Assembly: GCA_964653555.1 (NCBI GenBank)
Contig: CAZZFT010000010.1
Location: forward strand, 6,926-70,925
Length of the DNA: 64,000 nt
Reading direction: 5' to 3'
From: JAHEJV01 sp964653555
GTDB taxonomy: Bacteria; Myxococcota_A; UBA9160; SMWR01
Notes under the pieces: model-generated
Seen by the model: only the letters and a program-made list of their open reading frames with translations
The model's database searches: none
Told to the model about the DNA's origin: nothing
Part shown: positions 33,590-41,157 of the stretch, one piece after another
Position numbering within the stretch: the stretch's first letter is position 1
How the letters are laid out: every line of letters starts with the position of its first letter
Translations under genes and position numbers: made by a program

Positions 33590-34580
33590 TCAGCCCGTCA
33601 CGCGGCGGAGCAGCTCGCCGGCCCGCTCCACGCTGCCCTCCTCGTGGCGTCGGCGGGAAGGTTCACGATCACCCCGTCGAGCCCGACTCCGAGGACCCGG
33701 TCCTGGAGGAACTCGCCGACCGTATCGGCGTCGCCCAGGAGAAGCGCCTGGTCGATCGTCCGCTGCATGTTCTCGGGGAGCTTCGCGAAGTCGATGCCGC
33801 GCCGGTGGAGGAACCCGTCGCGCGCTCTCTCGGCCTCCTCCGGGGTGGGAGCGAGGATCATCGAGCCGAGCCACGAGACGCCGATGCTCGCGCGGTCGCG
33901 CCCGACGTCGGCGCAATGGCGCTCGAGTGCCTCGAGCTTGCGCGGAACGTCCGAGGGCGGACACGTCCAGTTGCTCTCGTCGGCGAACTCGGCGACGAGC
34001 CGGAGCGTCCGCTTCTCGCCCGTATCCCCGATCAGGATCGGTGGGCCGCCCGCGCGCACGGGCGGCGGCTCGTTCAGCGCTTCGCTAGCGCGATAGAAGG
34101 CGCCCTCGAACGATGGTCGCTTGCCGCGCAGCATGGGATGGATGATCTGGAGTGCTTTCTCCAGACGGCCGAGCCGCTCGCCGAGCGGTAGGAACTCGAA
34201 GCCGTAGCCGCGGTGCTCGACGTCGAACCAGCCGGCCCCGATCCCGGCGAGCGCGCGCCCGCGCGACACGACGTCGAGCGTGGTGACCATCTTCGCCAGC
34301 AGTGCAGGGTTGCGGTAGGTGTTGCCCGCCACCAGGGTCGACAGGCTCACGCGCTCCGTACCCGCCGCGAGGGCCCCGAGCAGCGTGTACGCCTCGAGCA
34401 TTAGGCGTCCGGCGGACCGAGCGCGGGTAGCTGGTAGAAGTGGTCCCTCACCAGCACCGTGTCGAAGCCCGCCTGCTCTGCCCGTCGCGCGATCGAGCCG
34501 ACGGCCTCGAACAGACCCGCTGCGTCCACGCCGGGGTAGGTGAAGTTCGGGATCTGGAGGCCTCGGCGAATGACGGGCAT
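33590..34580 (-). pseudogene. LLM-class F420-dependent oxidoreductase broken by two frameshifts
   Basis: Three frames together give one complete luciferase-like protein of ~330 residues. Frame 1 starts with the ATG at 34580 (RGLQIPNFTYPGVDAAGLFE ... VRDHFYQLPALGPPDA) and stops at TAA 34401-34403. The next frame resumes at once with MLEAYTLLGALAAGTERVSL and carries on through NTYRNPALLAKMVTTLDVVS, RGYGFEFLPLGERL and GGPPILIGDTGEKRTLRLVA to GVIVNLPAD. The expected ending HEEGSVERAGELLRRVTG is then found in a third frame, stopping at 33590. Each break is explained by one missing base. Everything else is intact, so the lesions are recent or are assembly errors. Confidence 0.8.
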
Positions 34581-34724
34581 GGGATCTCTCTTCCGTCGCG
34601 GGCGCCGTCCGCCCTTGTATCACTCTCGGCGTGTGCCGATCGGAACGGTTCGGAATCCGCTAGCGTCGTGATCCGGTTGGACCACGAACGACGAGCACTG
34701 TGCGCATCGCCGGCGATCGTCGGG

Positions 34725-35714
34725 GTGCGATGGGTGGTCCTGGCTCTCGGAGCCGGGTTGCTGACGCAACCCTCTGGGGCGGGTGACGCCATCTTGCGTC
34801 GGGTTGCCGGGATTCCGCTGCCCGGTGTGGTGGGCCGCATCGACCACCTCGCTCTCGATCCGGCGCACCACCGCTTGTTCGTCGCAGCTGTCGCGGAGGG
34901 CAGCGTCGAGGTGCTCGACCTGGCGGAGAATCGCCGGGTCGGCCGGATCGAAGGCCTCTCCGAGCCGCAGGGTGTTCTCTACCTGCCGGAGCCCCAGAGG
35001 CTCTATGTGACGATCGGCGGCGCTGCCGGCGTCGCAGTCCGGAGCGGCGCCGATCTCGCGAGCACCGAGCGGATCGCGACCCGGGAGGATCCCGACAACA
35101 TCCGGTACGAAGCGGGCGCCGACCGGATCTGGGTCGGTGCCGGAAGGGGAGAGCAGGCCGCGCTCGTGGCGCTGGGTTCCAGCGCCGGAGAACCCCTCTT
35201 CGACATCGCCTTGGATGGCCATCCGGAATCCTTCCAGCTCGAGACGAAGGGCTCGCGAATCTTCGTGAACGTGCCGAGCGAGCAAGAGGTCGAGGTCGTC
35301 GACCGCGAGCTGCGCAACGTCGTCACCCGATGGAAGCTCCCCTGCGCCTCGAACTTCCCGATGGCGTTCGACGAGGAGCGCAAGCGCCTCTTCGTCGTCT
35401 GTCGTCGGCCGGCCCGAATCGTCGGTCTCGATACGGACACGGGCCGGGTGGTCACGGAGGGCGACGGCCCCGCCGACGCGGACGATATCTTCGTCGATTC
35501 CGCCGCCGGCCGTATCTACGTCTCGGCGGGGGAGGGACTCGTCCGCACCTACGATCGCCGGGAAGGCGATCGTCTTGCGGTGGCCGGCGACGTTCCGACC
35601 GGGAGTGGCGCCCGTACGAGCTTGTTCGACACCCGGTCGCGCCGCCTCTACGTCGCCGTGCCCGCTCGAGACTCCGCGCCCGCCGAGATCCAGGTATTCG
35701 ACGTCGCGGACTAG
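34725..35714 (+). CDS. Secreted YncE/SMP-30-like beta-propeller protein
   Basis: A 329-residue protein with an N-terminal signal peptide (RWVVLALGAGLLTQPSGAG) and a series of ~42-residue blades of the type RLFVAAVAEGSVEVLDLAEN, RLYVTIGGAAGVAV, RIFVNVPSEQEVEVVDRELR and RLFVVCRRPARIVGLDTDTG. This is the YncE/40-residue YVTN pattern of periplasmic propellers. Such proteins bind ligands or partners, and few have a known role. The GTG at 34725 puts Arg just before the hydrophobic core; a GTG at 34668 would add 19 residues. It is divergent from the LLM pseudogene and stands alone. Confidence 0.72.
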   Translation: MRWVVLALGAGLLTQPSGAGDAILRRVAGIPLPGVVGRIDHLALDPAHHRLFVAAVAEGSVEVLDLAENRRVGRIEGLSEPQGVLYLPEPQRLYVTIGGAAGVAVRSGADLASTERIATREDPDNIRYEAGADRIWVGAGRGEQAALVALGSSAGEPLFDIALDGHPESFQLETKGSRIFVNVPSEQEVEVVDRELRNVVTRWKLPCASNFPMAFDEERKRLFVVCRRPARIVGLDTDTGRVVTEGDGPADADDIFVDSAAGRIYVSAGEGLVRTYDRREGDRLAVAGDVPTGSGARTSLFDTRSRRLYVAVPARDSAPAEIQVFDVAD

Positions 35715-35817
35715 CGGGGCGCTTCCGCCCGATCCGGGCGGCGCGAAGATGCGGGCCTTCCGGTGCGCTGGCGAGGGCGAGGGCCTGCGGCCGGAACGGG
35801 GTCGCCGATCGATCCAT

Positions 35818-35920
35818 ATCGATTCACTGCTATCGAATTGATCCAGGCTGAGCGCACTCGGGCCATTTCCATCGCGCTCCATCGTGCGTATGGGGCGTGA
35901 AATGCGAACCGTATTGATTC
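35818..35920 (+). promoter_or_regulatory. AT-rich dyad and repeat upstream of the carbamoyl/amide cluster
   Basis: ATCGATTC (35818-35825) and GAATTGAT (35835-35842) form a 25-base imperfect dyad, seven of eight positions pairing. A further half-site-like ATTGATTC occurs at 35913-35920, and TAGAAT follows near 35924. This is the most AT-rich stretch near the long plus-strand operon and probably holds its promoter and an operator. No regulator gene is adjacent. Confidence 0.4.
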
Positions 35921-35962
35921 GTGTAGAATGCGTTTTTGCTTCGACCCGCGCGGGAGCGATCC

Positions 35963-36511
35963 GTGCCCGCGGGTCCCGCACCACCCCCATCTGAGGCCGA
36001 GACGATCGATCCGCGATCTCCCGCAGGCGTCGCGCGCCGCGCCACACGCCGCCGCCCGGACTTCGAGCCACCCCCGCGCGCGCGGACCGCCCGGCTCGCA
36101 GCGGTCCTGCTCGCGATCGCTCCTCTCGCCGCCGCGGCGCAGGTCGATCTCTCGGCGTCGCCCGAGTCGTCCAGCGACGGGGTGATCCAGGTCCGCTGGT
36201 CGGGAGCCGACGGAGTCGTGCTCGAGGAGTCGCGTCGTCCCGACTTCGCAGACGCGCACGAGGTGTACCGAGGGACCGATCGCTCGACCGTGCTGACGGG
36301 TCGCATCGACGGCGCCTATCACTACCGTCTGCTCGCGCTCGACGGCTCCGATCCCATCGCCCCGGACGTGAACGTGGAGGTCGCGCACCATCCGCTCCCG
36401 CGCGCCTTCGCCTTCTTCGGCGTGGGTCTGTTCGTCTTCGTCTGCACGACGGCACTGGTGTTGAGCGATCCCGATCCCTCCGGGCCGAGCGGGGACGACG
36501 CGCATGGGTGA
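35963..36511 (+). CDS. Membrane-anchored protein with a fibronectin-III-like domain
   Basis: A 182-residue protein with a Pro/Arg-rich N-terminus, a hydrophobic export or anchor segment (LAAVLLAIAPLAAAAQ, residues ~48-63), then an extracytoplasmic beta-domain resembling FN3 (VDLSASPESSSDGVIQVRWS ... YHYRLLALDG), and a C-terminal membrane helix (FAFFGVGLFVFVCTTALVLS). The GTG at 35963 is chosen for the GGGAG six bases upstream. It overlaps the N-carbamoyl-amino-acid hydrolase by eight bases, so it belongs to the cluster. It might be a partner of the symporter or a binding protein; no function is known to me. Confidence 0.62.
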   Translation: MPAGPAPPPSEAETIDPRSPAGVARRATRRRPDFEPPPRARTARLAAVLLAIAPLAAAAQVDLSASPESSSDGVIQVRWSGADGVVLEESRRPDFADAHEVYRGTDRSTVLTGRIDGAYHYRLLALDGSDPIAPDVNVEVAHHPLPRAFAFFGVGLFVFVCTTALVLSDPDPSGPSGDDAHG

Positions 36512-37745
36512 TATCCTGCGGATCGACGCGGCCCGGCTCGAGTCGGACATCGCGACGCTGGGTGAGATCGGTCGCAACGAGGAGCGCGGGCTGAATCGGA
36601 CCGCCTTCAGCGAGGGCGACATGGCGGGCCGCGCCTGGCTGACGGCGCAGATCGAGAAGGCGGGTCTGTCGCCTCGGCTCGACGGCGCGGCCAATCTCGG
36701 GACGCGGCTGCTCGGGGAGCGGGACGACCAGCCTTGCGTCATGACCGGCTCGCACATCGACACGGTTCCGGGGGCCGGACAGCTCGACGGCGCCCTGGGC
36801 GTGCTGTGCGGTCTCGAGGTGTTGCGCGTGCTCTCCGCGTCGCGCATTCCGCTGCGGTGCCCGATCGAGCTGGTCGCCTTCAGCGACGAGGAAGGCCGCT
36901 TCGGCGGGATGCTCGGCTCCCAGGCGATGAGCGGCCGGCTCACGCCCGAGTCGATCCACGCCGCGCGCGACCTCGACGGGATCCCGCTCGTCGAGGCGAT
37001 GGCCGAGCGGGGCTACCGCGCGATGGACGCGCTGAAGGCCGAACGCGAGCCCGGCAGCATCCACGCCTTCGTCGAGCTGCACATCGAGCAGGGCCCGGTG
37101 CTGGACCGCCGCGGGTCCTCGATCGGACTGGTCGACGCGATCACGGGCCTGTTCCGCTGGGACGTGCGCTTGATCGGGGAGGCCAACCACGCGGGCACCA
37201 CGCCGATGGATCTGCGCCGCGACGCCTTCCAGGGCCTGGCGGAGCTGGCGGGCGAGATCGATCGGGTGCTCGAGGAGCACGGGACCGCGCGCAGCCGCGC
37301 GACGATCGGCCGTGTCGATCTGCATCCGGGAGCTGCGAACGTGGTGCCCGGCGAGGCCCGCTTCGCGCTCGAGGTGCGCGACACCGACGCGCGCACCCTG
37401 GAGGAGCTGTCCCACGGCTTCCGCCGTGCGCTCTCGGCGATCGCACGGCGCCGAAACCTGATGTTCGAGTTCCAGGTGGTGAGCGAGATCGCTCCGGTGA
37501 GCTGCAGCGAGCGTGTGATGGAGGCGGTGCGCCGGGCCTGCGGAGAGCTCGGCGTCGAGCCCCTGGCGATGCCGAGCGGGGCCGCCCACGACACCCAGAT
37601 GATCGCGGGCATCGCACCGGCCGGGATGATCTTCGTGCCCAGCCGCGCCGGTCGCAGCCACTCGCCGGCCGAATGGACCTCGCCCAGCGACATCGAGCTC
37701 GGAGCCAACGTGCTGCTCCACACCCTGCTGGATCTCGCGTCGTGA
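36504..37745 (+). CDS. Zn-dependent N-carbamoyl-L-amino-acid/allantoate-type amidohydrolase (HyuC/AllC family)
   Basis: A 413-residue M20-type hydrolase that cleaves the ureido group of N-carbamoyl amino acids or allantoate to free amine, CO2 and ammonia. All metal ligands are visible: His in MTGSHIDTVPGAGQLDGALG (residues ~75-94, with the bridging Asp), Glu pair in FSDEEGRFGGMLGSQAM (~131), His in ELHIEQGPVLDRR (~193) and His in RAGRSHSPAEW (~383). The dimerisation segment has NHAGTTPMDLRRDA with the substrate-binding residues. Length and motifs are normal. Its TGA overlaps the next gene's GTG (GTGA). In this cluster it should hydrolyse the carbamoyl group that the downstream carbamoyltransferase could install; the exact substrate is not readable. 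Confidence 0.9.
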   Translation: MGDILRIDAARLESDIATLGEIGRNEERGLNRTAFSEGDMAGRAWLTAQIEKAGLSPRLDGAANLGTRLLGERDDQPCVMTGSHIDTVPGAGQLDGALGVLCGLEVLRVLSASRIPLRCPIELVAFSDEEGRFGGMLGSQAMSGRLTPESIHAARDLDGIPLVEAMAERGYRAMDALKAEREPGSIHAFVELHIEQGPVLDRRGSSIGLVDAITGLFRWDVRLIGEANHAGTTPMDLRRDAFQGLAELAGEIDRVLEEHGTARSRATIGRVDLHPGAANVVPGEARFALEVRDTDARTLEELSHGFRRALSAIARRRNLMFEFQVVSEIAPVSCSERVMEAVRRACGELGVEPLAMPSGAAHDTQMIAGIAPAGMIFVPSRAGRSHSPAEWTSPSDIELGANVLLHTLLDLAS

Positions 37746-38530
37746 GCAAGCCGACGCCGAGCGAGCCGAAGCTCGATCCGGAAGACGCCTCCGTGACGGA
37801 AGCGGCACACCCCGAGTACCTGAACGTCGACCCGCTGCGCGAGAGCTACCGCGAGGCGTTCATCGAGAGCCCCGCCCTTCGCCGCTCGGTCGAGCATCTG
37901 AGCACGGCGCTCTTGTGCATCGACATGCAGTACCTCGACGCGGCGCCGGGCGTCGGCGTCTTCGCCGACGCCGTGGTCTCGGGGGTCGCTCCCGAGGCGC
38001 AGGAATACTACTTCGACCGGCTCGACAAGGTGGTACTGCCGAACGTCCGCCGCCTGCAGGAGACCTTCCGCGCCGCCGGTCTGGAGGTGATCCACACACG
38101 CATCCAGTCGCTGACCCGCGACGGCCGCGACCGCAGTCCGGGCCACAAGCGTCTCGGCCTGCACGCGCCTCCGGATTCGAAGGAGGCGGAGTTCCTGGAG
38201 GTGGTGGCGCCCCAGGGCGACGAGATCGTGATCGACAAGACGGCCTCCGGCGTCTTCAACTCCACCAACCTCTCCTACGTCCTGCGCAACCTCGGGATCA
38301 CCGGCCTCTTCGTCACCGGCGTCTACACCAACGAGTGCGTCTCCACCGCGATCCGCGACGCGTGCGACCTGGGCTTCTACACCACGCTGATCTCCGACGG
38401 CTGCGCGACCGTCACGCCGGAGCTGCAGGAGGCGACGATCACCACGCTGCGCGATCGCTACTCCCGGGTGCGCACCACCGAGGAGGCGATCGCCGAGGTC
38501 CAGCACCTCGTGGGGCTCGAGCATGGATGA
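37742..38530 (+). CDS. Isochorismatase-family cysteine amidohydrolase
   Basis: A 262-residue cysteine hydrolase. The catalytic triad is visible: Asp in LLCIDMQYLDAA (residues ~58-69), Lys in VIDKTASGVFNSTNLSY (~163) and Cys in FVTGVYTNECVSTAIRDACD (~199). The ~50-residue N-terminal extension compared with minimal family members is also seen in N-carbamoylsarcosine amidohydrolase and related ureide enzymes. It likely removes an amide or carbamoyl nitrogen. The GTG at 37742 overlaps the previous stop and its own end overlaps the symporter by eight bases, so it is firmly inside the operon. Confidence 0.87.
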   Translation: MSKPTPSEPKLDPEDASVTEAAHPEYLNVDPLRESYREAFIESPALRRSVEHLSTALLCIDMQYLDAAPGVGVFADAVVSGVAPEAQEYYFDRLDKVVLPNVRRLQETFRAAGLEVIHTRIQSLTRDGRDRSPGHKRLGLHAPPDSKEAEFLEVVAPQGDEIVIDKTASGVFNSTNLSYVLRNLGITGLFVTGVYTNECVSTAIRDACDLGFYTTLISDGCATVTPELQEATITTLRDRYSRVRTTEEAIAEVQHLVGLEHG

Positions 38531-39977
38531 CCTGAGCTCGGCGGTGCTCGATCCGCGCACCGGGTGGTGGATCCTCGCGGGCTTCAGCGTGCTCTGGGTG
38601 GTGCTCGGCGGCTGGCTCGGGCGGGGCTCGGACGACCTCGAGGGGTTCATGCTCGCCGGCCGCCGGGTCGGTCTCGCCCTCGGCGTGGCGACCGCGATGG
38701 CCACCTGGGTCACGAGCAACACCACGATGGCCGCGCCGCAGCTCGCCTTCCAGCTCGGCGTCTGGGGCATGATCGGATACTCCCTGGGCGCGGTGGGCCT
38801 GCTGCTCTTCGCGCCGCTCGCCAAGCGCATCCGCGAGCTGATGCCGGGAGGCTTCACCAGCGGCGACTTCGTTCGCCTGCGCTACGGCGCCACCGCCTGG
38901 CGTGTCTTCCTCGCCATCTCCTTCTTCTACGCCCTCGGCTGGCTGATCTCGATGGGCATGGCGGGAGGCGTGCTGATCCAGGCGCTCACCGGCATCCCCT
39001 ACCGCTTCGGAATGAGCGTGATCGTCGCGATCTGCGTGCTCTACACGCTGATCGGCGGCCTGCGCGCGGTGATCGGCACCGACTTCGTCCAGACCCTGAT
39101 CATCCTGGTCGGCGTCACGTTGCTGGCGTGGCTGGCGATCGACCGCGTCGGCTTCGGCGTGATGCACGACGCCGTCCAGGCCGAGAGCCCCGAGCTGCTC
39201 GACCTGCTGATGCCCGCCGCGATCATGTTCCTGTTCAACAACCTGCTCTTCGGCGTGGGAGAGATCTTCCACTCGAACGTGTGGTGGAGCCGGGCGTTCG
39301 CTTTCCGCGAGGGCGTCGGACGGCCCGCCTACCTGATCGCGGGCTTGCTGTGGATTCCGATCCCGATCGTGGCCGGCTTCGTGGCACTCACCGTGCCCGC
39401 CCAGGGGTTGAACGTGCCGTCCGCCGACATGGTGGGGCCGCTGGTGGCGGCGAACCTGCTCGGCGAGAGCGGCGCCGTGCTCGTCTTCATCGTCGTGTTC
39501 GCCGCGCTCGCCTCCAGCCTCGACTCGCTGCTCGCCGCCACCTCGGACCTCGTGCTCACCGACCTCTACAAGGGTCACCTGCGCCCCGACGCGACATCCG
39601 ACGACCTCGCGCGCGCGGCGCGCTGGGTGGTGCTAGGGCTGGGCGTGGTGACCTGGCTGTTGTGCCTGCCCCGGCTCGCGACCCTCGCCGAGTTGCTCCA
39701 CTTCACCGGCGCCTTCGTCGCCAGCACGATCTGGCCGATCGCCGCAGGCCTGTACTGGCGCCGCGCCAGTGCGGGCGGCGCCGTGGCCGGGATGATCCTC
39801 GGCACCACCGCCGGGCTGCTCGCCTACTTCGCGATCGGCTTCTACGTCGCGGCGCTGGTCTCGGCCGCCGTGTCGATGTGCGCCGTGTGGCTCGCCGCGC
39901 GGCTCCGGCCCGACGACTTCGACTGGCTCGCACTCGCAGCGACCGGACCGGTCGCGCAAGAGGAAACGCGCGCATGA
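38523..39977 (+). CDS. Sodium:solute symporter (SSS family)
   Basis: A 484-residue integral membrane protein with about 12-13 membrane segments. Family features are the early LAGRRVGLALGVATAMATWV, the LMPGGFTSGDFVRLRYGATA loop (residues ~104-123), GGLRAVIGTDFVQTLIILVG (~180) and the sodium-site region VFAALASSLDSLLAATSDLV (~325). SSS proteins import sugars, amino acids, urea or other small solutes with Na+. The setting among ureido and amide hydrolases suggests a urea-, ureide- or amide-type solute, but the sequence alone does not say. It overlaps both neighbours, and the following 40-residue peptide may be an accessory subunit. Confidence 0.88.
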   Translation: MDDLSSAVLDPRTGWWILAGFSVLWVVLGGWLGRGSDDLEGFMLAGRRVGLALGVATAMATWVTSNTTMAAPQLAFQLGVWGMIGYSLGAVGLLLFAPLAKRIRELMPGGFTSGDFVRLRYGATAWRVFLAISFFYALGWLISMGMAGGVLIQALTGIPYRFGMSVIVAICVLYTLIGGLRAVIGTDFVQTLIILVGVTLLAWLAIDRVGFGVMHDAVQAESPELLDLLMPAAIMFLFNNLLFGVGEIFHSNVWWSRAFAFREGVGRPAYLIAGLLWIPIPIVAGFVALTVPAQGLNVPSADMVGPLVAANLLGESGAVLVFIVVFAALASSLDSLLAATSDLVLTDLYKGHLRPDATSDDLARAARWVVLGLGVVTWLLCLPRLATLAELLHFTGAFVASTIWPIAAGLYWRRASAGGAVAGMILGTTAGLLAYFAIGFYVAALVSAAVSMCAVWLAARLRPDDFDWLALAATGPVAQEETRA

Positions 39978-40096
39978 CGGCCTCCGTTTCGTTCCTTTCC
40001 TGGTTGATCACCGGTGCGACGGTCGTGGCGACGATCGCGCCGGTGGTGCTGATCGTCCTCTGGATTCGCGACGCGCGGAGAGGGAACCTGTGGTGA
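39974..40096 (+). CDS. 40-residue single-span membrane peptide
   Basis: A tiny gene joined to both neighbours: its ATG overlaps the symporter stop (ATGA) and its own TGA overlaps the GTG of the carbamoyltransferase (GTGA). The product has one clean membrane helix (LITGATVVATIAPVVLIVLW) and a short basic tail (IRDARRGNLW), the positive-inside pattern of an N-out, C-in peptide. Small subunits are known next to other sodium symporters (for example YjcH with ActP, YhdT with PanF). It may stabilise or regulate the SSS transporter. Overlaps on both sides make a chance ORF unlikely. Confidence 0.72.
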   Translation: MTASVSFLSWLITGATVVATIAPVVLIVLWIRDARRGNLW

Positions 40097-41145
40097 ACGC
40101 GAGCCTCGACGCGAAGCTGGCCGACATCCAGAGCGAGCCGGCCCTCGACACCCAGGGCTTCGAGCGGCCTCGGGCGTTGATGGACGCGGTGTCCGAGAAC
40201 CTGGCACCGCTGCTCGAGCTGGCGAGTCGACCCGTGATCACGGCGCGTCAGTTCGAACGGGATCAGATCGCGCAGCTGTGCCGGCTCGCTGCGCGCTACG
40301 AGACCCAGCCCCAGCGGATCATCCGGCCGCTGACCGGCAAGATCCTGGTCAGCGCCTTCTACGAGCCCAGTACTCGCACGCGGCTCTCCTTCGAGAGCGC
40401 CTGGCACCGCCTCGGGGGCGACGTGATGTCGATCACCGACCCGTTGTCGACCGGCATCGCCAAGGGCGAGTCCCTCCAGGACATCGGGGAGATGCTGAAC
40501 CACTACGGAGATCTGGTGGTGCTGCGCGACTCCGACGAGCGCGCCGTGTACGAGATGCTCGAGACGCTCCGCATCCCCATCGTAAACGGTGGCAACGGGC
40601 TCGACGAACACCCGACCCAGGCGCTGGCCGACGTGTACGCGCTGCTCAAGTGGCGCCCCGAGATCGCGAGCAGCGGGCTGGAGGCTCCCGCGCGGATCGG
40701 GATCATCGGCGTGCCCGGACGCATGCGCACGGTGCGCAGCCTGCTGATCCTGCTGACCCGCTTCGCGGCGAGCATCGAGGAAGTGGTGATCGTCACCGAC
40801 GAGGAGGAGCCCTTCTCCGAGGGGCAGCAGAAGGAGCTCGACGAGGGCGGCTTGCGGCTGTCCGTCTCGAATCGGCTCGACGCGACGCTGCCGCAGCTCG
40901 ACGTCGTCTACATCAACTCGATCGCCTGGAAGGGTGGCGACTACGAGGAGATGGGCGCGAACTTCCGTCTCGGCGCCGACTCGCCGCTCAAGCCGGGAGC
41001 CATCGTCCTGCATCCCCTCGCGCGCGGCGAGGAGCTCGACACCAGCCTCGACGAGACCCCCCACAACTGGTACTTCGCGCAGGCGCGCGGAGCCGTCTTC
41101 ATCCGCATGGCGTTGCTCTCGGCCATGCTCAAGACCTACGTCTGA
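40093..41145 (+). CDS. Aspartate/ornithine carbamoyltransferase-family enzyme with altered substrate site
   Basis: A 350-residue carbamoyltransferase. Carbamoyl-phosphate residues are kept: FYEPSTRTRLSFESAWHRLG (residues ~89-108, STRTR), the 80s-loop Lys in STGIAKGESLQD, Arg in VVLRDSDER, HPTQ in GGNGLDEHPTQALADVYALL and Arg in GRMRTVRSL. By eye against E. coli PyrB, the aspartate-binding Arg229 and Gln231 of TRVQKER are replaced (INSIAWKG), and the HPLP loop reads HPLARGEELDTS with Ala for Pro268. The end, TPHNWYFAQARGAVFIRMAL, is PyrB-like. So it probably carbamoylates an amine other than aspartate, or works in the phosphorolytic direction. GTG at 40093 (GTGA overlap) is preferred to 40090. 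Confidence 0.85.
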   Translation: MNASLDAKLADIQSEPALDTQGFERPRALMDAVSENLAPLLELASRPVITARQFERDQIAQLCRLAARYETQPQRIIRPLTGKILVSAFYEPSTRTRLSFESAWHRLGGDVMSITDPLSTGIAKGESLQDIGEMLNHYGDLVVLRDSDERAVYEMLETLRIPIVNGGNGLDEHPTQALADVYALLKWRPEIASSGLEAPARIGIIGVPGRMRTVRSLLILLTRFAASIEEVVIVTDEEEPFSEGQQKELDEGGLRLSVSNRLDATLPQLDVVYINSIAWKGGDYEEMGANFRLGADSPLKPGAIVLHPLARGEELDTSLDETPHNWYFAQARGAVFIRMALLSAMLKTYV

Positions 41146-41157
41146 GGAACCCGAACC

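Noticed and set aside
28579..34191. An 1870-codon open frame on the plus strand
   Set aside because: It is antisense to, or out of frame with, the acyl-CoA dehydrogenases, synthetase and LLM pseudogene, with no domain and biased Arg/Gly/Ala composition.
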